Shown: piece by piece, positions 25,414 to 34,660 of the stretch
How positions within the stretch are numbered: the stretch's first letter is position 1
Layout of the letters: each line of letters starts with the position of its first letter
From: Lachnospiraceae bacterium
Lineage (GTDB): Bacteria > Bacillota > Clostridia > Lachnospirales > Lachnospiraceae
Assembly (NCBI GenBank): GCA_024403615.1
Contig: JAKSRM010000003.1
Location: 97,973 to 161,972, forward strand
Direction of reading: 5' to 3'
Length of the DNA stretch: 64,000 nt
Notes under the pieces: model-generated
Databases searched by the model: none
Seen by the model: the letters and a program-made list of their open reading frames with translations, nothing else
Told to the model about the DNA's origin: nothing
Translations under genes and position numbers: made by a program

Positions 25414-26799
25414 TTAAACAGTTTTTATATAATTCGACAGCAAGGATGGTACCAGAGCCTTCGTTCCGTGAAGTTTCGCCTGAATAATGCATCGTACGGA
25501 TACCAATGGGGAGATTGGTGCAAATTCCAGTGGAGAAACTTTCATCAGATAGAACATAGCTGCCGCACTCTTTGCCAATTCGTTACATTTTCCAGAGAAG
25601 AAAACGTTTTTCTTTCCCAGACGCTGAACCAGCTTATCGCCGACTTCATTAATGGCGCAATGACCTACTACCAGTACCTGGCCCTGAATAGCGTCGATTT
25701 CAGCTTCATCAAAGCCTTTGCCCATAACCATGGTCCAGCCGCCTTTGCCATGGTGGTCATTATACAGAATCTGCAGCAAAGTCAGTGGATTATTGACGCA
25801 GCCTTCCTTACATGCACGCTCTTTTCCGTAAATCAGTTTTACATCTTCTGGGAAAGCATCATACAGATCCGTTGGATATTTCTCTGTGTACATTGAGATA
25901 TCGCCATCAATTTCGATATCATCTAAAGACTGAACGCCTTCGGAAAATCCTTTTTCTACTGCCAACTTCAGATGTGGTACATCCTCTAAGCCCAGGCCAA
26001 AGATTCTTGCGCCTACCATATCGGTCGCAACGACGTTCTTTCCTGCAACGATGACTTTCAGCGGTAATACGGCTTCGTCTGCAAGGGCGGTTACTGGATA
26101 ATGTCCGTAAATGGTACCTTCCACGCCTTCAATCATCGTAAAGTCCGGCCGCAGATAGCTGAGTACATCTACCAGTTTGCTTCCCAGCATATAGTTATGG
26201 TCGAAACCTCGGTCGGACTGACGCGGGAACGCCCACTGATTCTTTACGCCAAGAGTTACTCCGGCCATAGAATGGGTTTTTAATTTCGGCAGGGAAATGT
26301 ATAAATTTTTATCGCGGTCTTTAATCAAATTCTCAATAACAAAGTTTGCCATTTCAAAGGTGTTGCTTTGATACTCATCACTTCCCTTGAACTCATAAAT
26401 CTGGCCTTTGTCTTCATCCAGATATACTGGAATGGCACCGGTTCGGCGACAAATAGCTGCATAGCCGGTTAATTCGTAAACGAGGCGGGTAAAATTACTT
26501 TGTGTGGAATTTTCGAAAAGATAAATCTTATTTGCGCCATGCTCTTTCCAATACTGGATGACAGCTTCTACAAACTCCGGCCGGGTATAGCAATAGGCTT
26601 TTCCGTCGATTCCGTTTGGCTTAATGTAAACGTTTTTGGATTCCTTTAATAAGGCCTCGCCGCCAGCGTCATCAAGAATGTCGTATACGACGTCCTTGAT
26701 TTCCTTGCTCATTTCTTTCGACAGGGGCAGGAACTTGGTACGGCTTTCTTTTTGATAGTCGCTTGTTAAATGTTTTACATAAACTTTCGTATTTGTCAT
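25414..26799 (-). CDS. DUF362 domain-containing protein
   Basis: 461 aa from the Met at 26799, which sits right behind GGAGGAGG. VYIKPNGID (about residues 60-70), HSMAGVTLGVKNQWAFP and KTHSMAGV are hallmarks of DUF362, a family sometimes fused to ferredoxin domains and found near corrinoid and methyltransferase genes. No CxxCxxC ferredoxin motif is present here. The function is not established. It lies just upstream of the URO-D-family copy 1 on the same strand, 87 bp away, so it may be functionally linked to methyl transfer. Confidence 0.82.
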   Translation of the reverse strand: MTNTKVYVKHLTSDYQKESRTKFLPLSKEMSKEIKDVVYDILDDAGGEALLKESKNVYIKPNGIDGKAYCYTRPEFVEAVIQYWKEHGANKIYLFENSTQSNFTRLVYELTGYAAICRRTGAIPVYLDEDKGQIYEFKGSDEYQSNTFEMANFVIENLIKDRDKNLYISLPKLKTHSMAGVTLGVKNQWAFPRQSDRGFDHNYMLGSKLVDVLSYLRPDFTMIEGVEGTIYGHYPVTALADEAVLPLKVIVAGKNVVATDMVGARIFGLGLEDVPHLKLAVEKGFSEGVQSLDDIEIDGDISMYTEKYPTDLYDAFPEDVKLIYGKERACKEGCVNNPLTLLQILYNDHHGKGGWTMVMGKGFDEAEIDAIQGQVLVVGHCAINEVGDKLVQRLGKKNVFFSGKCNELAKSAAAMFYLMKVSPLEFAPISPLVSVRCIIQAKLHGTKALVPSLLSNYIKTV

Positions 26800-26853
26800 T
26801 TTTCCCTCCTCCATTAATTTTTTTTATTGATTCAATTATACATTATGTACTTT

Positions 26854-27630
26854 TTATTTATTGCAAAAACTTAAGACGGTTTCCACGCTTTTCACGGTCA
26901 GTTCCACCCATGCTGGACGGAATCCGCTTTTAATTGCATTCCGCGCAGATTTCACATTGGACCATGCACAACAATAGAATGGAACTTTTCCTGCGTTTAA
27001 GACCTCAATTGCCAGACGACTGGTAAGAGCAGATGCGATTCCCTGTCTGCGGTATTCCGGCAAAACATCGATGCCAATCTGCCACATGGTATCGCAGTCC
27101 GCAGAGCAGCCTGCCAAGCCAACTAGTTTTCCATTATCATAGGCGCCTACACCCAGAACATCTAATTCCTTCCGTTCTTCACATAGAGCGTTGCTCCATT
27201 CCTTCACATATAGATCCGCAAAGTCTTTCGAGTGAAGGATTTTCAGCTCATAGTCGCAAGACAATTCTTTTAGAAAATTCATATTCGGCAGAAAATACTC
27301 CGCCATAAAACAAACCCGGTACCCGTCTTTTTGAAAGGCATCGTTTAACACATGCATATTCGGTGTTTCGAAGCAATGCTCTATCGGATACTTGTTGATA
27401 TAGTCTGCAACGATGTCCTTATACGTCTCATCAATAGTCGCAACAATGTTGCTCCCATAAGAAATCAGATTGCACACATGGGGAAGATTTAAATATTTTC
27501 TGGCGTTAGGATTCGCCTTGGAAGATACTATAACGTTCTCCTCTTTCGTGAAATCCTCCCATCTGCAATTTGCATCAATTGCAGACTGCTCCATCGCAAT
27601 CTGCCAAATTGTTTTATTATCCATTTTCAT
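26854..27630 (-). CDS. GNAT family N-acetyltransferase, two-part
   Basis: 258 aa. The C-terminal third is a normal GNAT core: VLGVGAYDNGKLVGLAGCSADCDTMWQIGIDVLPEYRRQGIASALTSRLAIEVL. The N-terminal half (about 140 residues) is a second, degenerate GNAT-like or substrate domain with NLPHVCNLISYGSNIVATID. A second Met two codons in (27624) is an alternative start. It lies 30 bp downstream of the aldehyde dehydrogenase gene and is probably in the same operon. Substrate unknown. Confidence 0.82.
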   Translation of the reverse strand: MKMDNKTIWQIAMEQSAIDANCRWEDFTKEENVIVSSKANPNARKYLNLPHVCNLISYGSNIVATIDETYKDIVADYINKYPIEHCFETPNMHVLNDAFQKDGYRVCFMAEYFLPNMNFLKELSCDYELKILHSKDFADLYVKEWSNALCEERKELDVLGVGAYDNGKLVGLAGCSADCDTMWQIGIDVLPEYRRQGIASALTSRLAIEVLNAGKVPFYCCAWSNVKSARNAIKSGFRPAWVELTVKSVETVLSFCNK

Positions 27631-27660
27631 TTGATTTTTTGCGAATGGTCAAACCTCCCC

Positions 27661-29091
27661 TTATTTTTCAAACATTTTAAGAAGCTTCATCTTCGTCTTT
27701 TCGTTCTTGCCACCGTACGGATGCTCGCGGAGCGGAAGATTCAGATGTGTTTTTCCCGTTAATACCGTCTGCGGGTGGGTGAATTCACGGAATCCCCACT
27801 CTCCATGATATGCGCCCATGCCGGAATGTCCCGTGCCGTTAAAAGGTACGCCTTTCACCATCATGTGGACGCAGACCTCGTTGATACAGCCACCTCCATA
27901 CTGTTGCGTCTGCATCACACGGTTTGCCCACTTTTTGTTGTTGGTGAAAATATAGAGTGCCAGTGGATGCTCTCGTTGTGCCATGACATCGAGAATTTCA
28001 TCGACTTGGCTGTCCTTAAACGGAACAACAGGCAAAATCGGACAAAACAGTTCGTGCTGTACAATATCGTCATTTTTGTCAATTGGATACAGTATGGTCG
28101 GCGAGAACTTCTGCGTTTCTTTTACACCCGTGCCTCCAAAATAGATACGGTCTTGATACTGGTCGGACAGCTTTTCGCATTTCTCATAAACCGATGCGGT
28201 GATGAGCTTCGGGTATTCTTCGTTTTTCTCAGGCTGTTCGCCGACTTGACGGATGAATTCCGCTTTCAGGGCGGAAAGAAATTCTTCTGCAATTTCTTCC
28301 GCAACGGCAATCTGATTGATGTTGATACAAATCTGACCTGCGTTACAAAGTTTGAAAAAGGCAATCTTTCTCGCTGCGTCTTTAATATCCGCATCGGCCC
28401 GGACAAGGCACCAGTTGCCCGTCTCGCCGCCCAGTTCCAACGCCACTGGAGTAAGATTCTTTGACGCTTCTGCCATAACATGCTTCGCAACGTTTGGAGA
28501 GCCTGTATAGAAAATCTTGTCAAACCGCTCAGCAAGGCAGAGGTCTGCGATGTCATGTCCGCCATCAATCAAGGCAATGTATTCCTCGTCAAAGGTTTCG
28601 GCGATAAATTTTTTCAATGCTTTGGTGCAAGCTGCCGATTTGGAGCTAGTTTTGATGACCGCCGTATTTCCACCAGCGATGCTTGCCAGAAGGACTCCCA
28701 GGGAAAGCAAAATTGGGAAATTGAATGGGCTAATAATCAACGTCACTCCATAAGGCATTTTATACACCTTCGTAAAAATACTTGGAAAACACATCAGGCC
28801 GCTATAATGCGTCTCTGGTCTTGCCCAACGACGAAGTCCCTTAATGGTTTCATTAATCTCAACGATGATTGGTCCCACATCGCAAAGATATGCTTCCACT
28901 TTACTTCTGCCCAGGTCTTCCTGCAAAGCCGCCTCAAATTCCTCCTCATGAGCAAGTACAGCAGCCTTCAATTTTTTCAGTTGTTCGATTCTCCAAGAAA
29001 CATCCAGCGTTTTTCCGGTTCGGAAAAATGCGCGCTGTTTTTCTACGATATTATGTATTTCTTGTTCCGTATACATTATAGTTTTCCTCAT
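27661..29091 (-). CDS. Aldehyde dehydrogenase (ALDH3-like, NAD(P)+-dependent)
   Basis: 476 aa. The catalytic Cys255 lies in NAGQICININQ and the general-base Glu219 in VALELGGETGN. NFPILL and YTGSPNVAKHVM are the usual cofactor-binding blocks. The C-terminus has a basic extension (KNEKTKMKLLKMFEK). The start used here overlaps the stop of the upstream ADH gene by 4 bp (ATGA), which suggests translational coupling; a Met at 29076 is an alternative. It is probably a fatty or aromatic aldehyde oxidiser working with the adjacent alcohol dehydrogenase. Confidence 0.9.
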   Translation of the reverse strand: MRKTIMYTEQEIHNIVEKQRAFFRTGKTLDVSWRIEQLKKLKAAVLAHEEEFEAALQEDLGRSKVEAYLCDVGPIIVEINETIKGLRRWARPETHYSGLMCFPSIFTKVYKMPYGVTLIISPFNFPILLSLGVLLASIAGGNTAVIKTSSKSAACTKALKKFIAETFDEEYIALIDGGHDIADLCLAERFDKIFYTGSPNVAKHVMAEASKNLTPVALELGGETGNWCLVRADADIKDAARKIAFFKLCNAGQICININQIAVAEEIAEEFLSALKAEFIRQVGEQPEKNEEYPKLITASVYEKCEKLSDQYQDRIYFGGTGVKETQKFSPTILYPIDKNDDIVQHELFCPILPVVPFKDSQVDEILDVMAQREHPLALYIFTNNKKWANRVMQTQQYGGGCINEVCVHMMVKGVPFNGTGHSGMGAYHGEWGFREFTHPQTVLTGKTHLNLPLREHPYGGKNEKTKMKLLKMFEK

Positions 29092-30290
29092 TTCTGATTT
29101 ATTTCATCAAGAACAGTGGTTATTTGTTGATTTGACATTACAATCGGCGGAGCATAATTGATGGAATCCCACGCAATCGCATGGGCAAGTGACTTGTAAT
29201 CTTCTTTTGCAATCCTACCTTTTCTGCTTTCAAATCCACATAATTCAATCAGCTCACCGATGGCGTCAAGCAGTTTATCACTGGCGTCGTTATCGCTCAT
29301 AGCATTGTCCCCAAGTCCACAGTACCGTGATAGTTCGGCCAAGTGCTTCTGGCATTTTTCTTTTTGCAAGTTCATCACCGGAAGGATGGACAACGCAATT
29401 GCATTCCCATGAGGGATATGATATTTCGCTCCAATGGAATGAGCGAAGGCATGAACGTATCCGGCAAGTTGTTTATTAATGGCATTTCCGCCATAATGAG
29501 CAGCGAGACACATGTTCTGCCGAGCTTCTATGTTCTCTGGGTTCTGGATCAGCACCGGCAGATTTTGAAGGGTCAGTTTCACGCATTCCATGCTCTTATT
29601 CATATCCTCCTCTGGTACTTTGACGGAGGCAACGACTCCTTCCAAGCCATGACTCAGGGCGTCGATTCCGCAGGCACAAGTAATGCCCTTCGGAGCTTTC
29701 AGCGTCAGCTCGCTATCCAATATTACTGCCCGGACGTCCAGTCCAACGATTACCGTGGACCCCTTATTTCCTTTTCTATTGGTCACGACTGCTCCAACCG
29801 TAATCTCAGCGCCAGTTCCAGCAGTCGAAGGTACCGTAATGAGTGGAATTGTTTTCTTTGGAACAAACAAAAATTTTTTCAAAAGAGATTCGGATTTTCT
29901 GTTTTTCAGTTTCCCTCCAGCAGCAATCATCTTACAGGAATCCATGACTGCACCGCCTCCGAGGGCAATGATTGCGTCGGCTTTGCAATCGGTTCCAGCG
30001 GTTCTTCCGCCATCGATGATGGTAAGATTAGGTTCGGAAGAAATATCGGAAAAGACGGAAACTTCGATTCCGTTCTCTTTTAAAGATGTCATGATTTTTT
30101 CATGCAAGCCAAGGGAAAAAATTGTTTTGTCCGTGACGAGCAGAACGCTTTTAAATCCATTTTTCCGGCAAAACGGACCAGCCTGCTCGCGGGCTCCGAA
30201 TCCGGAAATCGTTTCCCACTTTGGCAAAGGCACCAGTTTAATGACAATACCAGGTAGTTTTCTTATCAGTGTGCGCAATATGTAAAGCAT
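29088..30290 (-). CDS. Iron-containing alcohol dehydrogenase
   Basis: 400 aa. It has the group III ADH fold: the NAD-binding region with ALGGGAVMDSCKMIAAG, the metal site in CGIDALSHGLEG and the HAFAHSIGAKYHIPHGNAIALSILP motif with two more His ligands. The N-terminal 30 residues are hydrophobic and basic (MLYILRTLIRKLPGIVIKLV), longer than usual, but the start has a strong GGGGAGG. The gene ends in the ATGA overlap with the ALDH gene, forming an alcohol-to-acid pair. The substrate is not deducible. Confidence 0.9.
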   Translation of the reverse strand: MLYILRTLIRKLPGIVIKLVPLPKWETISGFGAREQAGPFCRKNGFKSVLLVTDKTIFSLGLHEKIMTSLKENGIEVSVFSDISSEPNLTIIDGGRTAGTDCKADAIIALGGGAVMDSCKMIAAGGKLKNRKSESLLKKFLFVPKKTIPLITVPSTAGTGAEITVGAVVTNRKGNKGSTVIVGLDVRAVILDSELTLKAPKGITCACGIDALSHGLEGVVASVKVPEEDMNKSMECVKLTLQNLPVLIQNPENIEARQNMCLAAHYGGNAINKQLAGYVHAFAHSIGAKYHIPHGNAIALSILPVMNLQKEKCQKHLAELSRYCGLGDNAMSDNDASDKLLDAIGELIELCGFESRKGRIAKEDYKSLAHAIAWDSINYAPPIVMSNQQITTVLDEINQK

Positions 30291-30526
30291 AACTTTTTCC
30301 TCCCCGCTTTATTTTATGTTTGTGTTCTCAGTTGTCCCACGTTTTTTCTATTATTGTATCATATGCCTTTTAAATCACAAACAATCCATAAGTGATTTGC
30401 TACGGGGAAAAATAAAAAGTGCTCTTTATTTGCGTTTTTGTACTGGAAAATCGGGAAAAATGTTTCCTTTATCCTCATTTTTCAGATTTCACAAGCTTTT
30501 TACCACACACAACGCTCCTTCTAATT

Positions 30527-30731
30527 ATTGGTGGGGGCATAAATGACCTTTTACCCCGATTTTTTAGCTATTTTCCGCTCATTTTCCACATAAAATCACT
30601 TATGTTCTAAGCCAGTGGGGACATTTTATGGAAATTCTCCCCCACCAATTTATAAATAACATTCAGTATGTGGGAATTTTTCTCTTTTCATGTTTTTTTA
30701 GCTGAAAATGCGGTGATTTCACCCCCACTGG
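30527..30731. repeat. Interleaved inverted repeats in a 480-bp non-coding gap
   Basis: 30291-30780 has no convincing gene. It holds two interleaved inverted repeats: ATTGGTGGGGG (30527) with CCCCCACCAAT (30639), and CCAGTGGGG (30612) with CCCCACTGG (30723). The rest is AT-rich. The pattern could be a degenerate MITE-like element or alternative RNA folds; no terminal transposase sites are evident. Confidence 0.55.
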
Positions 30732-30782
30732 TTACGTTTTTATATGTATTGTGTGGGAGTAGCCATAAATACATCTATTAAT

Positions 30783-30989
30783 GAAGGAGGGATTTGCTCC
30801 GGGGACTTCGTCCACTTTCACGCCGCGTCGTAAGCTTCGCGCTCCCGCGCTCGCTTCTTCCGCCGCTGGCGGCGCTTCGGCGGCTTTGCCCGCGCCGGAA
30901 CCTGCGCTTCCGCTTATATCCCGACTTGTCCGCTCAAAAAAAGGACTGCTACTGCAGTCCTTTTTCCTGAGCGGAGAAGGAGGGATTTG
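30783..30989. repeat. 14-bp direct repeat of the tRNA-Ser 3' region bounding a GC-rich block
   Basis: GAAGGAGGGATTTG occurs at 30783-30796 and at 30976-30989; the second copy is part of the T-arm and acceptor stem of the tRNA-Ser gene. Between the copies, about 30800-30930 is very GC-rich (GCGGCGCTTCGGCGG and similar), unlike everything around it. The frame running through it and the tRNA is not a credible gene. The layout resembles the scar of an insertion or recombination at the tRNA 3' end. Confidence 0.7.
30935..30966 (-). terminator. Intrinsic terminator of tRNA-Ser
   Basis: AAGGACTGC / GCAGTCCTT with a 4-nt loop, then seven T on the minus strand, 6 bp past the tRNA 3' end. Confidence 0.9.
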
Positions 30990-31059
30990 AACCCTCGCGC
31001 CGGTTCCCCGACCTACACCCTTAGCAGGGGCGCCTCTTCGGCCACTTGAGTACTTCTCC
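30972..31059 (-). tRNA. tRNA-Ser (anticodon GCU)
   Basis: 88 nt on the minus strand. The 7-bp acceptor stem GGAGAAG / CTTCTCC is closed by discriminator G and no CCA is encoded. The anticodon loop is CTGCTAA, giving GCU for AGC/AGU serine codons. The long variable arm (TGTAGGTCGGGGAACCGGCG region) is typical of serine tRNAs and the T-loop reads GTTCAAATC. It is followed by its own terminator. The 3' part is duplicated 193 bp downstream. Confidence 0.97.
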
Positions 31060-31140
31060 GAATTCAATACTACGTATGAAATTATGCGTTTTTCACGCAA
31101 TGGTTATTCTACTAAACTAGGCTTGCTTTGTCAATGAAAT

Positions 31141-33780
31141 TCATTCTACCAATCCATATTTTACCTTAATTCGATCCAATTTTTCCAGCATCGGCTCTGC
31201 TCCAAACCACAGGAACAAACCGGTGGCGGCCGCATGGACTGCATCCATAGGAAATCCGGTAATGTAATAGCCCAATATTATTTTAAAATTCAGCGTTTCG
31301 CTTCCCCAAATCAACGCAGAAGCTGGATTCATAAGACCTCCATATATTATAAAGGTGCAAAGGACTCCAAAAACACAGAGGGATTTTCTGGACCGAATGA
31401 GAAAACCTTTCCGGTATAAAATTCCTGCTAAAAATCCAATAATGCCCATAGCAAACATCTGCCAAGGGGTCCATGGACCCTGAGAGAAAATAATGTTGGA
31501 AACCAACATGGTAACTGCTCCTACTAAAAAGCCCGTTTCTCCACCTAAGCCAACTCCGGCGATAATTGTTAATGCTAACACCGGCTTAAACTGTGGCAAC
31601 ATAAAGAAGGCGGCTCTTCCGGCAATGGCCATGGCGCAAAGGGTGGCGATAAGAACCAGTTCTCTTGCCTTTGGTTTTCGTCCTTCAAATACCAGAAAGA
31701 ACGGAATCATACATTCGATCAAAACCGCTAAGGCCGTAATGTAATATTGTTTTGTTTCCACATACACAACACCGACGAAAAGTGTGATTGGAACCATTAA
31801 AAGAATTAACACGGCTGCCAATATGGTTCTCTTGGAAAGTTTTCTTTTTTCTACTGCCGTTTGAAGCTGTACCGGCGGCTTGGACCTCTTTCCCAAGAAA
31901 ATGGCCGCTCCAATCAGCAGCAAAATAAAAACTCCATAAAAGATCATCTGAGCAGTTCCCAATCCCGTCATTCCGCCTTTATCTACCAAGCTAGATAAAT
32001 TTTCTGACTTGGCAGCATATATGAACACGCCTAAAGCGGAAGCGGCACATATGCCTGCACCAATTTTTCTCCATAAAGGCAGTTTTTTATTTTCAAATAC
32101 CTCCTCTTCCACTTTTGCAAAGGAAGGTGCTTTTTCTGTAACCGGAGCTTTTTTCTCCAACTTTCCGCCAATCATATGGATTACATCTTCTGCTGTAACC
32201 ACATTTGGATCCAGTTCTCTAGCCATACGGTTGGCAGCTGTTGTATAGAAACTGTTGCCTGCAAAAAAAGTTCTTGGTTCCGATACCGTAACTAAATGAC
32301 CATCAAAGAACAGTCCGCAACGATCTGCATAAGCTGCACAAAATTCAATATCATGGCTGACCATAATAATGCAGACTCCACTGTTTTTCAGTTTCTGTAA
32401 AATCCCGGCCATAGTTTCTTTAAAAGGCACATCCAAACCTTTGGTCGGTTCATCCAACAATAAAATATCAGGAGCCAGCAATAATATTTTCGCTAAAGCC
32501 GCCCGCTGCTGTTCTCCACCAGACAAATCATAAGGATGTCTGGACAATAAACTGGAAATCTGACATAAACCGGCAACTTTTTCTATTTCCTGTTGATATT
32601 GTTTGGAAGGAATTCCCATTTGTTTTAGTGTATCTTCCAGGTCTTCAATGACTGTTTTTTTTAAGAAAACCGTCTGAGGATTTTGTGGCAACATTCCCAC
32701 TCTTCCCGTCAAACGGATATCTCCACGGTAAGGCTTTTGCAAACCACCCAACAATTTCAATGTAGTGGTTTTTCCGCTTCCATTACCGCCTAAAATACAA
32801 AAGAGTTCCCCAGCTTTGGCAGTCAGCTCCAGACCTTTTACCACATCCGGAAGATTTTTTTCATAACGGAACCAGGTCTCTTCCACTTGGATTTTTTCTT
32901 CTCCAGTAGAAACCATTTTTTTCTTTTCTTCTAACGGCTGGATGGTATGGTCTTTCACATATTCATTTAGGAACAGTCTGCCTTCATTTACCGTAATTGG
33001 ACAGGAAAGTTCTGAATCTACACTACCCCAGGTACGCATGGCGCATGGCATAGCAGAAAACATAGAGTTCTCATGATTTTTCAAATACAAACCAATTTCA
33101 TTTACGGAACCAGTGCATAATATTTTACCGTTTTCAATAACCGCTGCTTTATTTGCAAGAGCTAATGCTTCCTCTAAACGGTGCTCCGAAAGAAGAATGG
33201 TTGTACCCAATTCCCGGTTAATTTTTCCCAAAGTTCCTAAAAACTCGGAAGCGGCAATCGGGTCCAACTGAGCCGTAGGTTCATCTAAGATCAAGATTTC
33301 CGGCTGCATGGTCATAACCGAGGCCAGACATAACAGCTGTTTTTGTCCTCCAGATAATTCGGATACTTTTTTGTAATACCAATTTTCAATACCGAAAAAA
33401 GCAGCCATTTCTGCACAACGACGACGGATGGTCGGCGTATCATATCCAAGACTTTCTAATCCAAAAGCCAGTTCATGCCATACTTTGTCTGTCACCACCT
33501 GGGATTCCGGAGACTGCATAACAAATCCGATTTTTGATACAGCCGTTTCTGTATCCAGTTCCCGAATCTTGGTTCCTTTAAAGAAAATGTCACCGGATAA
33601 GGTTCCGTGAGGAGCAATGGCCGGCTTCAGCTGTCTGAGGAACGTTGATTTTCCACAACCAGAATGTCCGCAGAGCACGAAAAAATCGCCTTTCTCAATT
33701 ACCAGATTGATATCTTGAATAGCGGCTTTCTCCTGCTCCGGATAGGAAAAGGTCAGATTTTCGATGTTAAAGAGTTCCAT
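31141..33780 (-). CDS. Fused ECF transporter: two EcfA-type ATPases and S component in one chain
   Basis: 879 aa from the Met at 33780, which overlaps the end of the EcfT gene by 28 bp; a longer upstream frame is inside EcfT. ATPase 1 spans about residues 1-270 (Walker A GHSGCGKST, signature LSGGQKQ, Walker B EILILDEPTAQLDP). ATPase 2 spans about 315-560 (GGNGSGKTT, DLSGGEQQR, ILLLDEPTKGLD). From about residue 580 come eight or so membrane helices, the last part (RAAFFMLPQFKPVLALTIIAGVGLGGETGFLVGAV) being an ECF S component. EcfA-EcfA'-S normally are separate proteins. The cobalamin riboswitch and DUF4430 partners make corrinoid the likely substrate. Confidence 0.9.
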   Translation of the reverse strand: MELFNIENLTFSYPEQEKAAIQDINLVIEKGDFFVLCGHSGCGKSTFLRQLKPAIAPHGTLSGDIFFKGTKIRELDTETAVSKIGFVMQSPESQVVTDKVWHELAFGLESLGYDTPTIRRRCAEMAAFFGIENWYYKKVSELSGGQKQLLCLASVMTMQPEILILDEPTAQLDPIAASEFLGTLGKINRELGTTILLSEHRLEEALALANKAAVIENGKILCTGSVNEIGLYLKNHENSMFSAMPCAMRTWGSVDSELSCPITVNEGRLFLNEYVKDHTIQPLEEKKKMVSTGEEKIQVEETWFRYEKNLPDVVKGLELTAKAGELFCILGGNGSGKTTTLKLLGGLQKPYRGDIRLTGRVGMLPQNPQTVFLKKTVIEDLEDTLKQMGIPSKQYQQEIEKVAGLCQISSLLSRHPYDLSGGEQQRAALAKILLLAPDILLLDEPTKGLDVPFKETMAGILQKLKNSGVCIIMVSHDIEFCAAYADRCGLFFDGHLVTVSEPRTFFAGNSFYTTAANRMARELDPNVVTAEDVIHMIGGKLEKKAPVTEKAPSFAKVEEEVFENKKLPLWRKIGAGICAASALGVFIYAAKSENLSSLVDKGGMTGLGTAQMIFYGVFILLLIGAAIFLGKRSKPPVQLQTAVEKRKLSKRTILAAVLILLMVPITLFVGVVYVETKQYYITALAVLIECMIPFFLVFEGRKPKARELVLIATLCAMAIAGRAAFFMLPQFKPVLALTIIAGVGLGGETGFLVGAVTMLVSNIIFSQGPWTPWQMFAMGIIGFLAGILYRKGFLIRSRKSLCVFGVLCTFIIYGGLMNPASALIWGSETLNFKIILGYYITGFPMDAVHAAATGLFLWFGAEPMLEKLDRIKVKYGLVE

Positions 33781-34649
33781 TGTTTTGATTCCCTTCTGTC
33801 TAAGTAGATTGGTAATGCGCAAAGTAAAGAAAAGGTCAGCTCTAAAGCAAGCGTGATTGGTTTTGTTAAAACACCTCGAACGGTTGGAAAATATCTCCAA
33901 AACAAATTGTTTGAGAGTCCTCCTGCCAACAAAAACAGACCGCAAAAAAGTAGAAATGCCAAAACGCCTTTATCTCTCTCTTCCCACCGATAGATGGAAT
34001 AAGCCGTCCGGTGTTTGGATCCATAGCCTCGGCTTTTCATACTATCCGCAGTTTCGATCGCATTTTCCAGACTCCAGGTAATAACGATAGAAAAACAAGT
34101 AATGGCATTGCGGATTCGTTTTAGCATCGGCCCTGTGGAAGTATCTCTGCCCAATGTTTTTTGGACATCCCGTACCACATCAAATTGCTCTTTAAACCGG
34201 GGAACAAACCTTAAAGTCATAGATAAGATTAAAGATAAGGCTGGAATAATCCTGCCAAAGAGATAAACGAATTTATCGGATGTTACAATTTCCGAAAAGC
34301 AGGCAAACCAAAGCAAAATACTGACCATCATCATTCCGGCAAAGATTCCATAGATAATGCTTTCCAACGTCAGCGGATTGCCTGTTGGCAAATAACAAAG
34401 AATTGTCGACCCTTCATGGGAAAAAGCAGGATTAATAATTACCGTTAATAAAAAAACGGGTAACATGCCACGGAGCAAAAGCTTTATCGCTTTTGCTCCT
34501 TTCAGCATTATATAGTACACTATGGCGCATGCTACCGACACCACCAAACATACGGGTTGCATCGATAACATGGAGAAGGCAAGTAAAATGCCAAAGTACA
34601 GGAAGTTAATCACCGGATGATAACTTCCGAATGCATCTTTATTGGCCAT
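33753..34649 (-). CDS. ECF transporter T component (EcfT/CbiQ family)
   Basis: 298 aa with about six membrane helices. LSLILSMTLRFVPRFKEQFDVVRDVQKTLGRD and ADSMKSRGYGSKHRTAYS carry the two short Ala/Gly-Arg-like coupling motifs that contact the ATPases. It overlaps the downstream fused ATPase/S gene by 28 bp and follows the DUF4430 lipoprotein gene by 11 bp, so translation is coupled through the locus. It transmits ATPase motion to the S component in the membrane. Confidence 0.92.
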   Translation of the reverse strand: MANKDAFGSYHPVINFLYFGILLAFSMLSMQPVCLVVSVACAIVYYIMLKGAKAIKLLLRGMLPVFLLTVIINPAFSHEGSTILCYLPTGNPLTLESIIYGIFAGMMMVSILLWFACFSEIVTSDKFVYLFGRIIPALSLILSMTLRFVPRFKEQFDVVRDVQKTLGRDTSTGPMLKRIRNAITCFSIVITWSLENAIETADSMKSRGYGSKHRTAYSIYRWEERDKGVLAFLLFCGLFLLAGGLSNNLFWRYFPTVRGVLTKPITLALELTFSLLCALPIYLDRRESKQWNSLTSKI

Positions 34650-34660
34650 AAAAGAGTCTC

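Noticed and set aside
30291..30780. Hidden protein gene in the gap
   Set aside because: Frames are short, lack ribosome sites and motifs; only inverted repeats are supported.
30732..31100. 122-codon minus-strand frame across the GC-rich block
   Set aside because: It runs through the tRNA-Ser gene and owes its length to high GC. No ribosome site.
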